The notes under the pieces are model-generated. The model saw only the letters and a program-made list of their open reading frames with translations, did not search any database and was not told where the DNA came from. From positions 140,178 through 204,177 of the forward strand of contig DGTS01000015.1 of assembly GCA_002394385.1 (NCBI GenBank): a stretch of 64,000 bases of DNA, given 5' to 3'. This DNA is from Prevotella sp. UBA4330. Lineage in GTDB: Bacteria; Bacteroidota; Bacteroidia; Bacteroidales; Bacteroidaceae. Positions 25,201-32,433 of the stretch are shown here, piece after piece (positions within the stretch are counted from its first letter, which is position 1; the number at the start of each line of letters is the position of its first letter). A program made the position numbers and the translations under genes.

Positions 25201-28200
25201 TGCCTTATAAGTAGTCTCTGGGTTGTCGTTAGTGTTCTGGTATTCTTCACTATTGCCGATGGTGTAGTATGAGTAGCCCGGATATCCCTTAACAGTAACC
25301 ACATCCTCCGTGCTTTGTACAGGAACCTTGAAAACAGCACCCTGCTGCACCTGAATGTTATTGCCATTATTGCGGAACGAAGCGCCATTGGCCTCAACAG
25401 TCATCTTAATGCCATCCTTGGCAACATCGTCAACCTTGCCTGAGCCCTGCGACAGTGCCACAGTTGCAGCCATAACGTCAGCATCGCTGTAATCCCATGT
25501 GGCAGTGATGTCCTCGGTTACAGGGAATGGATATTCCTCTTCCTCGCTAACTGCTGGCAGCGTGATGCTGAGATTGCTCCAATATCCATTGGCAGTCTGC
25601 TCTATCACGAGTGTCTCGTCGTCGGTTGTCGCCTCATAAGAAGCGGGGTCAGCATTAACTTCTGCTGCCGTTTCACCGAACTTCAGCGCATTCTCGTTCT
25701 TATAAGTCTTGACAGTGATTGCTGCACCCTTGCAAGAAGGAACAGTAACCTTTGCGCCTGCATTTACCTGATGCCAGCCACTGCCGTTGGCAGAGAACTT
25801 GCTGCTTGTAGCGTCCACTCTAACTGCCACATCAATGTCTGTTCCATTAACAGTGGCCTGAGTAACCATGATGCCATTGCCTGTGCTGCTGCCCTGGAAC
25901 TTATGCTGCGGATTGTCGTTATATCCGTCGAGAGCATAAACGATGCTTACAGCACTCTCACGGTCGGCAAGTGCAACGGTGTTCTCGGTGAACACTGGAG
26001 TGAGAGCAACGTCGGCAGTAGGAGTAATCTCGGTGCCTGGTGCGTATGTCTCGGTGCCGTCGCTCCATCCTGTCAGTGTGCTACCTTCTTTATATAAGGT
26101 ATAGTTCTTTGGCAGTTTCACAGCACTGCCATCCTCAACCTCGACAGCAGCAGGAGCCACACCCTCTGCATCGCCTGTGCCGAATGTCACGTTATGTGTA
26201 GTAACCTCTGCGGGGATATCCTCTGGTGCGATAGCCTCAACAGCGAAGTAGGGGTTATAGTTGGCATTGCTGAAGTGCAGTGTGGTTGGCTCGTTCACGC
26301 GGTAGTATGTAGAAACCACGTTGTCGTGATTGCTGCTCCACTTGGCACCCACGGTGTTCAGTTTTGCCACCTCTGTACCATCAGCATCGGTCACCGTGAT
26401 GTCGTTGCCGTAGTCGTGAGTAGCATAAGTGATCTTCACTGTTCCTTCAACAGGAACACTTGCAGTAAAGTTGCTCCAGCCGTAAGAAGTGCCGTGCCAT
26501 GTGCCTTTCAGTGTGGCTGCCGCCGCCTCTGCATTGTCTGTCTGACTTATTGTGCCGTCTTCTGCAACCGAGATATAAACATTGCTTCCTGTTGCCAGAG
26601 CCTGCAATTGTGTCAGGTCTGCCTTGATGTCGCGGAATCCCACTTCTTCAGCGGTCTCCACCTCTTCGGGAACTACCGTAGGTGCTAATTCACTCACAAT
26701 GTTTCCGCCACTGCTGAAGGTAATAATCATACCAGTAATGTTGTATTTCTTCTCCACATCGAGAGTGTAATCAACATTATACTTATTATATATCTGCAGT
26801 GTTTTGGTGTCATCAGTATAGAACTTCGTGCCGTCGGCCACTGGCGTTACATCGTTGATGGTTACGAGTTGGCAATAAGCACTTGCCGCTGTCGCCTCTG
26901 CCGTAGTCATTACCACTGGAACTGCTTCACCAGATGTCACTGACACATTGTCAAGATTGGTATGTCCAGCAACAGGCTTTATCTCATAGATTCCGTTATA
27001 AGGAGAGTTGGTGGCAACGATTGTGCCGTTAAGAATCTGTCCTGCTGTGAACTCCAAACCAGACTTGAAGAAGTCCATAGCGCCTGACGCATCTTTGATA
27101 TACGCATCATTAGTACCATTGACATACAGCACCTGTGCGTCAGTAAGTGTGAGAACTACATCTTCCCCTGATGCCACATTTGCAAGACCGGCAATATTTG
27201 CCACTGCCGTCGGGAAAGTATATGTAGCAGACGCCACATCACTTGTGTTGTCACCACTTACGGCAATTGCCTTAACCGTGGTGGTCTCGCTGATGTTTAT
27301 TGCTGATGTGTATGCCGTAGAAGCAGATGACGGTTCTGTTCCATCAAGAGTATAATAGATGCTTGCACCTTCTGTAGAGCATGAGAGAGAGAGTTCGATA
27401 GGTGCATAGTACTTTCCTCCACTGACAGAGAATGACGGACTTGCAACTGCTACTGTCTCACCTCCGCCAGTTTCATCTGACCTTATTACAATATCGTCAA
27501 CATAAACACGTGGAGAGCCCGACAGTTTCAGTTGGGTATCTGCTGTCGCGCCAGTGATATTGACTGTATATTCTGCGAAATCAGCGCCAAGGTTTGTTAT
27601 GTTCACATCGCCTGATATCTCTCCGCCTCCAAGTATTTCAACATTAATTGTGGTTGTCGAGGAGTTGTAACGTTTAGCCTTGTACGTCAGCACCGCATTA
27701 CTTGTAAATGCATCAGACTTTGGTGTGGTGACAGAACCGTTAGCACTCGAACTACCCAACTTAACGAAACCAACTTCTCTTGACATCTTCTCACCTACCC
27801 ATGTGCCATAATCATTTTCGTAGTTGAAAGAAGAACTGCTTGCTTCAGTTAAATCATCAAAATCAGCAGCGACTATAACATCCGAAATATCATTCTTTGT
27901 TATTGTTGCCGTTGCAGTAGAACTGTTATCCATGCCATCCTTCGTAGCATAAGCCGCGATGGTAGTGGTCTCTGTAATGTCGAAAGGTGCCGTATAGGTT
28001 TGCTCGGCACCACCATTCAACGTGTATATTATAGTAGCACCTTCGGTTTCTGTCGTAATAGTAACCTCCTGGCTCTCAGCAGTGAACTTGGTTCCGTCAG
28101 CAGGAGTAATTACTGGTGTCTTCACCTTTTCCACACCGCTGGTAGAATATGCAACTTCCAACTGCTTCACATAGAAAGCGCCCTTCGTGCTACCTGTGTG

Positions 28201-28680
28201 CTCATACTTTACAACAATGCTTCCACTTCCAGAACCGGTAAACTCATACTCGGTAGCAGAGGATGCTACTTCAGCGTAATCTGCGTCACCATATTTGAAA
28301 GTGGTGCCTCCCACAGTCACAGTAAGATGAGGCAACGCCTTAGATCTTGCTTTCGCTGTTACCTTTACTGATGTTATTGTTCCCGGAAAACCGTCAGCAC
28401 TCGACGTGAGCGTCATGCTCTCTGGTGCCTTGCTGTTGGAACCGATCTTCATTCCATCTGTGGCATCTTTGTTGTAATCGGAACTGCTTGTGCCCCAATC
28501 TACAGCCAAAGTCCATTCCACTCCACTCAGATTTACCGTGCCATCCTCTGTGAACGTTTTATCGGTTGTAGAGAAAACGTGTACCCAAGGATTAGACAAA
28601 TCTTCTGCGAAGCCGCTTGCACTAAAGGCGAACATAGCCAATAAGCAAAGCGAAACGTACTTCATTAGTTGTTTTGCCAT
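22249..28680 (-). CDS. Very large modular secreted pectin methylesterase (CE8)
   Basis: 2143 residues. Signal peptide 1-25. Then beta-sandwich modules: carbohydrate-binding-like regions (about 26-185, 275-410), two chitobiase-type repeats with YTLNGG and YYTLDGTEPS (about 190-268, 415-495), an OB-like region (about 496-640), InlB-like TLTYIGLDGS/GWFKNDY repeats (about 1450-1540) and further CBM-like regions. The CE8 pectinesterase domain is at about 1695-2000, with SHQDTYYTN (catalytic Asp), GTVDFICGEG (second Asp) and GRAWNN (Arg motif). It should demethylate homogalacturonan at or outside the cell surface. The C-terminus YYNVAGARVSDSAKGVLIK resembles the tails of two other proteins here. 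It is several times longer than a single-domain CE8 enzyme. Confidence 0.9.
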   Translation of the reverse strand: MAKQLMKYVSLCLLAMFAFSASGFAEDLSNPWVHVFSTTDKTFTEDGTVNLSGVEWTLAVDWGTSSSDYNKDATDGMKIGSNSKAPESMTLTSSADGFPGTITSVKVTAKARSKALPHLTVTVGGTTFKYGDADYAEVASSATEYEFTGSGSGSIVVKYEHTGSTKGAFYVKQLEVAYSTSGVEKVKTPVITPADGTKFTAESQEVTITTETEGATIIYTLNGGAEQTYTAPFDITETTTIAAYATKDGMDNSSTATATITKNDISDVIVAADFDDLTEASSSSFNYENDYGTWVGEKMSREVGFVKLGSSSANGSVTTPKSDAFTSNAVLTYKAKRYNSSTTTINVEILGGGEISGDVNITNLGADFAEYTVNITGATADTQLKLSGSPRVYVDDIVIRSDETGGGETVAVASPSFSVSGGKYYAPIELSLSCSTEGASIYYTLDGTEPSSASTAYTSAINISETTTVKAIAVSGDNTSDVASATYTFPTAVANIAGLANVASGEDVVLTLTDAQVLYVNGTNDAYIKDASGAMDFFKSGLEFTAGQILNGTIVATNSPYNGIYEIKPVAGHTNLDNVSVTSGEAVPVVMTTAEATAASAYCQLVTINDVTPVADGTKFYTDDTKTLQIYNKYNVDYTLDVEKKYNITGMIITFSSGGNIVSELAPTVVPEEVETAEEVGFRDIKADLTQLQALATGSNVYISVAEDGTISQTDNAEAAAATLKGTWHGTSYGWSNFTASVPVEGTVKITYATHDYGNDITVTDADGTEVAKLNTVGAKWSSNHDNVVSTYYRVNEPTTLHFSNANYNPYFAVEAIAPEDIPAEVTTHNVTFGTGDAEGVAPAAVEVEDGSAVKLPKNYTLYKEGSTLTGWSDGTETYAPGTEITPTADVALTPVFTENTVALADRESAVSIVYALDGYNDNPQHKFQGSSTGNGIMVTQATVNGTDIDVAVRVDATSSKFSANGSGWHQVNAGAKVTVPSCKGAAITVKTYKNENALKFGETAAEVNADPASYEATTDDETLVIEQTANGYWSNLSITLPAVSEEEEYPFPVTEDITATWDYSDADVMAATVALSQGSGKVDDVAKDGIKMTVEANGASFRNNGNNIQVQQGAVFKVPVQSTEDVVTVKGYPGYSYYTIGNSEEYQNTNDNPETTYKAKLADVEQGFVAITSTNNNNYYYYIKVDLKAKKEPTTLDNEAVTATFPFHEGTEKQTAEFGDDADYFLSSKVAHGSGLTITGKGTPKDLTSPVETIFQPVAKDNSATDENAIQFIIIPKPGFTFTPSSVSITATRFGTDDGLLDFSWLNPDNTTVTLATGQRPNRHDGSKKHDSDTNAKFTTFTYEITGATAAEGQCGLKVNLYGLANTKQIGFSDIIINGTLSGTEKEMPILASFKLNGTEYAADEVFEIDGSDYVGEVKLSKSATMVSAENPLTDITAASGEIGTVTYEGSETACTVTIPMTAGKESINYILNVVQKPDYTLTYIGLDGSTIGTQTVEEDAAIGEFAVDIASVEGAKEGYKARGWFKNDYVGEKYKTADVITSDISLYAIETEIEVASDSRKYSFNLADPFFYAEDHEAFTPTEGSKCKFHDTTHGWSFYDGDQVDLLVGPKATIYVTLCQYGKGTNVLVLDANGETLATLNGKSETDGELQTYAYEGPEGKISLKFVASGEMYIHNVKIVNTTTTNYEQAGQWITVKAGDASSLIDAIDAANGISGDERVYIFLPNGTYDLGQTCLTQIGRKNISIIGQSTEGTIIQNKPTKEGIAETATLLNTSENLYMQDLTLKNDWDYYGIAGDGRAVCLQDKGSNTVCKNVRLLSHQDTYYTNNQNGNYYWEDSEVHGTVDFICGEGTLFMKKSKLVVEKRNADGSGECTITAPSTKVGNAYGYVFSNCEIENNAQKYNYGRAWNNAPRCAYINTTVNDDKLVASRWTLKGMNENPATAFVEYNTMDAEGNVVSPSSHVVTFTASKSSQTNPDFETILTATQAAEFALDKVFTGWTPAEFTVQVDAPDAEIAENVITWTPADDAIAYALFKNDELMGITTEASFDTGAGNGAHGAPRKAEGDDVYTIRAANAHGGFGEAKTISVATGIEGVITEKGNVVSTHYYNVAGARVSDSAKGVLIKVEKLENGKTVTTKIVR

Positions 28681-28785
28681 AATTGTTTAGTTTTAAGTTT
28701 TTAGTTATATTTTTTTGATTTCTTTGTCTTTAGTAGTCTTAATAGCCTCGTCTCGAGTAATCGTAAAAACGTAATAATACGGTTG

Positions 28786-28793
28786 CAAAAGTA
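28786..28793 (-). promoter_or_regulatory. Likely -7 element of the methylesterase gene
   Basis: TACTTTTG followed by C on the minus strand, 105 bp before the ATG at 28680. No clear -33 TTTG is seen. The 28681-28971 interval is an AT-rich divergent promoter region without a gene. Confidence 0.45.
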
Positions 28794-28913
28794 GTAAAAA
28801 ATTAACAACATCGGGGAGAAACACGTTAAAAATTGGCGCAATTCAACGAAAACGTTTGCGGATTTTAAACGTATTTTTTTCACTGGAATCGTGCGCGTTA
28901 CATATTTTATTCT

Positions 28914-28921
28914 TATTTTTG
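28914..28921 (+). promoter_or_regulatory. Likely -7 element of the small secreted protein gene
   Basis: TATTTTTG followed by C, 50 bp before ATG 28972. The -33 element is not clear. Confidence 0.45.
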
Positions 28922-28971
28922 CATCAGAAAAAACTAAAACAATTATTATTAATCTACAAAACAAGACAATT

Positions 28972-29700
28972 ATGAAGAAAATCTTTACTCTTATCGCCAT
29001 CGCAATGATGGCAGTTGGTGCACAGGCACAGACAATCTCATTTACCGAAGCAATATCCGCTAAAGATGCTGACGGAAATAGCAACATGAACGGTAGGACT
29101 TTTGGCAGTGATGGTTTCATTCTTACATGCACAGACACATCTGTAAATGACGACAACACTCCCAATCCCAAACTGTCCGTGGATGGAAATACCGCACGCT
29201 TCGGGACAACTGAAAGTTACGATACCTACACATTCCGTCTGAAGACGGGAGGAAAATCATCAAGCAAAAACTGTCTGTCTCTCGCTATCCCTTCTGCTGG
29301 AACATTGAAGATTGCCGTTCGTTCAGGAAAAAACACTGATACAGACCGCAACCTCGTATTGAAACAGGGAGGCACCGAACTCTTCAATCAAGTCATCAAG
29401 GAGAACGAAGAAACCGACTACGTAACAGTAACAGAAGGAGATGGAGACGAAGCCAAAACACAAAAGGTATACCCATACGTTAGTGTTGAAGTGACAGCAG
29501 GCACTGTTGACATCACTTATCCTAAGAACTCCCTCAATTTCTATGCTTTCATCCTCGAGACCAGCAGCCCAACTGGCATCGAGAGCGTAAAGGCAGTCGA
29601 GAATGAGAACGCACCAATGTACAACCTCGCAGGCCAGCAAGTTGACAAGAACTTCAAAGGCGTTGTTATTCAGAACGGCAAGAAATTCATCAACAAATAA
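28972..29700 (+). CDS. Small secreted protein next to the pectin locus, function unknown
   Basis: 242 residues with signal peptide 1-20 (MMAVGAQAQ). Residues about 22-205 are a single beta-rich domain (YTFRLKTGGKSSSKNCLSL, GTLKIAVRSGKNTDTDRN, VSVEVTAGTVDITYPKNSLNFYAFIL) similar in style to carbohydrate-binding modules attached to Prevotella pectinases. The end (GIESVKAVENENAPMYNLAGQQV, KGVVIQNGKKFINK) is the short C-terminal tail also seen on the methylesterase and the LRR protein. It could bind pectin fragments, but no catalytic residues can be named. It is transcribed divergently from the methylesterase and ends at a good terminator. Confidence 0.75.
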   Translation: MKKIFTLIAIAMMAVGAQAQTISFTEAISAKDADGNSNMNGRTFGSDGFILTCTDTSVNDDNTPNPKLSVDGNTARFGTTESYDTYTFRLKTGGKSSSKNCLSLAIPSAGTLKIAVRSGKNTDTDRNLVLKQGGTELFNQVIKENEETDYVTVTEGDGDEAKTQKVYPYVSVEVTAGTVDITYPKNSLNFYAFILETSSPTGIESVKAVENENAPMYNLAGQQVDKNFKGVVIQNGKKFINK

Positions 29701-29767
29701 TACGAAAGACTAACTACAAATAACGGCTAACAAGCGATCCTTATTATATATTAATAAGGTATAAAAG

Positions 29768-29800
29768 AGACCCATTGACGCGCGATGCGACAATGGGTCT
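29768..29800 (+). terminator. Terminator after the small secreted protein gene
   Basis: AGACCCATTG (29768-29777) pairs perfectly with CAATGGGTCT (29791-29800) and is followed by TTATT. Confidence 0.8.
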
Positions 29801-29893
29801 TTATTCGTTTATACACTAAAATTGGACAATCGGACAACACATGCAAGAACCTCATTTGTAACCATCTGATTATCAGACAGCACCAAACCCCAT

Positions 29894-30006
29894 AACAATG
29901 TTATTAACTTTGTTCAACAATCTTATTAACTTTGTTAGACAATCTTATTAACTTTGTTCAACAAAGTTATTAACATTGTTCGGCGGTTTGACATCAATCG
30001 CAATCC
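29894..30006 (+). repeat. Four 22-bp palindromic units plus conserved 25-bp end
   Basis: Units start at 29894, 29916, 29938 and 29960 and follow RACAAnnTTATTAACwTTGTTM; each is close to a palindrome. A 25-bp end follows (29982-30006) containing CGGTTTGACATCAATCG. It is homologous to 1419-1509. Confidence 0.7.
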
Positions 30007-30091
30007 ACCTCATGTCTAACGGGGGACAAAAGGCATAGGAGAAGCCACCCAAGCCCTCAAAATAGGAAAAAACAAGCCTACCAGAAATAGG

Positions 30092-30253
30092 AAAAGCCCA
30101 CCCAAAGGGAGGGATGTCGATTGGGAGTTTAGGAGTTCAGACATCACCGACCACACCCTTAGCCCCTCCCCTGCGGGGGAGAGACATTTAGGAATGTTTT
30201 CGTCGAACTAACGTTAATACATCCCTCCCTTTGGGAGGGCCAGAGTGGGCTTT
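30092..30253. repeat. MITE-like inverted repeat abutting the PP2C-like gene
   Basis: Outer arms AAAGCCCA (30093-30100) and TGGGCTTT (30246-30253) and inner arms AAAGGGAGGGATGT (30104-30117) and ACATCCCTCCCTTT (30219-30232) are exact inverted pairs. The loop holds a CCCCTCCCCTGCGGGGGAG palindrome. The right arm reaches the first base of the neighbouring stop codon. Apart from this and the 22-bp array, 29801-30252 shows no gene. Confidence 0.65.
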
Positions 30254-31533
30254 CACTCTCCCCCACCCTCTGCACTGGTTGACGGTTGTGGTGCAGGTGC
30301 TGCAGGCTGTGCCGGTTCAGGTGCGGCTGCAGGCTGAGGTGCCGGTGTTTCCGCTTTTGTCTCTGTCTGTGCTGCGGGCTTCGATGTTGAAGAGGCACTG
30401 CCGCTGTTGTCGTAAAGCCAACTCGACGCACTCTGCTCTTCCTGCGCGCGTGCCGCTGTCTTCGTTGGTTTTACGGTCGGCAACGCCGTTGCGGGCTTCA
30501 CCACACTGTCCGCTGGCTGTGCTGCTTCTGTTGTTGCTGCCTGCTTCTGCGCTGCGTTTACCGTGCTGTCGGGCACTGCTGTCTCTGTCCTTGGCTCGGG
30601 ACTTGCCGGTCTGTTAGAGAAATAGTCGTAGCCAAGGTAAAACACTGCCACGGCGAGAACTGCTGCAAGCAGGTATTTCAACACAGCCCCGTAGTTGCGC
30701 TTCTTCTTGCTGCTGCCATAACGCCCGTACGAGATGGTTTCGCCAACGCCGCTCGAAGAATAGTCATCGTCGCCTGCCTCTGCCATCACGTTCTCTATGT
30801 GCAGGATATAAGCCGAGTGGTTATGGTTGTTGTCTATTGTCGTTGCCACGAGTTGCTTGCGCTTCTTCTCGTCGCTGCCTTTTTCTGAGAGCAGTTGCAC
30901 GATGTCCTCGTCAGCCAGTCCTTCGAGCATTCCCTTGGTGCAGACCACAAAATAGTCGCCCTGACGCACGTCGCTGATATGCTGTATGGTCACTCGCGGC
31001 TTTGTAGTTGCGTTGGCAAGTATAAGTTGCGGAGTGCCTGACTGCGGTGCTCCACCCTCGGCGCTCGTCGCCGTGCCGCTTGCATCGCGCGACGCGAACT
31101 GGAGTCCTTTCTTAGGACTGCCGTTTGCCTCTGTCACCATAGACGGGCGGATGTGCATGATGCGTGTGTCGCCGAGATATGCCGCCGTGACACCGCCGCG
31201 GTGGAAATAGAGGAAGGCGAAGGTGGTGCCGAGGTCTTCGGCGGCGTCGCCTTTCTTCTTCAGTTCCTGGCACGCATGGTCGATGGCATCGGAGAGCATG
31301 TCGTCAGAGAAGTTTCTGTCGTATGTCGTGTTGCGTCGCAGATAAGATGCGACACTGTTGCAGATGGTCTTGCTCGCTATGTTGCCATTGGTGCGCGAGC
31401 CGTTGCCATCGCACACTATGAACAGGCGGTCGTCGGCTGATGCCGTGCCGTATGCTGGGTAAATGCTGTCTTCCTGATTGCCGCTTCTTCCGGTCTCGAA
31501 GATGGCCTGCGGCGAATACATTCTGTATTTCAT
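30253..31533 (-). CDS. Membrane-anchored PP2C-like phosphatase with degenerate metal site
   Basis: 426 residues. Residues 1-260 form a PP2C-type Ser/Thr phosphatase domain: RSGNQEDS (about 16-23), FIVCDGNGSRTNG (about 38-50), LGTTFAFLYF, AAYLGDTRI (about 116-124) and a final TIDNNHNHSAYIL (about 237). The segment that is normally (L/V)CSDGL reads VVCTKGML, so a metal-binding Asp is replaced by Lys. A membrane helix follows (about 285-305), then a 120-residue Pro/Ala/Thr/Gln-rich tail outside the cytoplasm. It may sense phosphoproteins or be a weak or inactive phosphatase. It is monocistronic; no kinase gene lies in the window. Confidence 0.8.
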   Translation of the reverse strand: MKYRMYSPQAIFETGRSGNQEDSIYPAYGTASADDRLFIVCDGNGSRTNGNIASKTICNSVASYLRRNTTYDRNFSDDMLSDAIDHACQELKKKGDAAEDLGTTFAFLYFHRGGVTAAYLGDTRIMHIRPSMVTEANGSPKKGLQFASRDASGTATSAEGGAPQSGTPQLILANATTKPRVTIQHISDVRQGDYFVVCTKGMLEGLADEDIVQLLSEKGSDEKKRKQLVATTIDNNHNHSAYILHIENVMAEAGDDDYSSSGVGETISYGRYGSSKKKRNYGAVLKYLLAAVLAVAVFYLGYDYFSNRPASPEPRTETAVPDSTVNAAQKQAATTEAAQPADSVVKPATALPTVKPTKTAARAQEEQSASSWLYDNSGSASSTSKPAAQTETKAETPAPQPAAAPEPAQPAAPAPQPSTSAEGGGE

Positions 31534-31593
31534 ATCTGGTTAGTTTATTATTCTTTCTCCGTTATTGTTCCTAAAGTTTTCTCTTTGATGATG

Positions 31594-31601
31594 CAAAGTT
31601 A
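31594..31601 (-). promoter_or_regulatory. Likely -7 element of the PP2C-like gene
   Basis: TAACTTTG followed by C on the minus strand, 60 bp before ATG 31533; no clear -33 element. Confidence 0.45.
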
Positions 31602-31675
31602 GTAAAAATTATTATATAAACCACTTTTTAACGAAAAAATGAATTGAAATAACAACAAATGTAAATATAGGAAAC

Positions 31676-31703
31676 AAAAAAAGAGTCATGTAAACCATGA
31701 CTC
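31676..31703 (-). terminator. tRNA terminator
   Basis: GAGTCATG-GTTTA-CATGACTC followed by seven T residues on the minus strand, 14 bp after the tRNA 3' end. Confidence 0.8.
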
Positions 31704-31717
31704 CTGTGCGTTGAAAG

Positions 31718-31791
31718 TAGCGAGAGTGGGTCACGATCCCACGACCTCCGGATTATGAATCCGACGCTCTAACCAGCTGAGCTATCTCGCC
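31718..31791 (-). tRNA. tRNA-Met (anticodon CAT)
   Basis: A full 74-nt cloverleaf on the minus strand: acceptor GGCGAGA/TCTCGCT (a G-U at the first pair), D-stem GCTC/GAGC, anticodon loop TTCATAA with CAT at 31755-31757, T-stem GTGGG/CCCAC, discriminator A; CCA is not encoded. The anticodon stem lacks the three G-C pairs of initiator tRNA, so it is an elongator Met, or a tRNA-Ile2 if the C is modified to lysidine. Confidence 0.9.
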
Positions 31792-31858
31792 ATCTCCTTA
31801 ATTGCGGGTGCAAAGGTAACATAAAAAATCAAATACGCAAAATTATTTCTGATTTTAT

Positions 31859-31888
31859 TTTGTTTCTCGCCATTTTTTATTATATTTG
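31859..31888 (+). promoter_or_regulatory. Promoter of the START-like gene
   Basis: TTTG (31859-31862) and TATATTTG (31881-31888) with an 18-nt spacer, 40 bp before ATG 31929. Confidence 0.7.
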
Positions 31889-31928
31889 CATCGTGATTCT
31901 TTACAAATATGACTAAACTATTGACCGT

Positions 31929-32321
31929 ATGGATAAGAAAAAGGTGATTTACGAGCGAGAACTCCACTCACGTTCAGCCAAGATAATATGGCCTTTGATA
32001 AGCAAGCCAGAAGGTCTGGCAAAATGGATCGCTGACGATGTGGACAGGACAGACGACGTGCTGGAATTCACATGGGGAGTGCCCTGGAGACATCACGAGA
32101 AACGCACTGCCAAGATTATTGAAGAATCGCCCATGAGCCATTTCCGCTGGGCTTGGGAGGACGACAGCAGTTACTATGTGGAACTGAGGATGGAACGCAG
32201 CGACATCACCAACGACTACATCCTGACAATCACCGACTTCACCGAGAGCGACGACGAGGAATGGCTCAATGCCGTATGGGACAACAACTTCGAGCGGCTG
32301 CACCACGCCACAGGATTGTGA
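31929..32321 (+). CDS. START-like/SRPBCC domain protein
   Basis: 130 residues of one hotdog-like SRPBCC (START-like, AHSA1-related) domain: YERELHSRSAKIIWPLISKPEGLAKWIADDV at the start, EFTWG, SHFRWAWEDD and a terminal helix EEWLNAVWDNNFERLHHATGL. Such domains bind hydrophobic ligands. It is a common neighbour of the LptF/G-like permease gene in Bacteroidetes, which may point to lipid binding; this is inference. It is cytoplasmic, with no signal peptide. Confidence 0.8.
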   Translation: MDKKKVIYERELHSRSAKIIWPLISKPEGLAKWIADDVDRTDDVLEFTWGVPWRHHEKRTAKIIEESPMSHFRWAWEDDSSYYVELRMERSDITNDYILTITDFTESDDEEWLNAVWDNNFERLHHATGL

Positions 32322-32417
32322 TGTCCAAGTGACAGACAAACAGGAAGAAAAACATCTTTTCACTCTTTTTCTTTCTTCTTTTTTCTACTTATTCTGATTT
32401 CTTTCAGAGATAATTAG

Positions 32418-32425
32418 TACCTTTG
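32418..32425 (+). promoter_or_regulatory. Likely -7 element before the LptF/G gene
   Basis: TACCTTTG followed by C, 8 bp before the ATG at 32434; no good -33 element. It suggests that the permease gene has its own start with a very short leader. Confidence 0.45.
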
Positions 32426-32433
32426 CAGGCGAA

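Noticed and set aside
28701..29171. 156-codon minus-strand frame across the divergent promoter and the 242-aa gene
   Set aside because: It overlaps a secreted protein with a clear signal peptide and has no recognisable domain or promoter.
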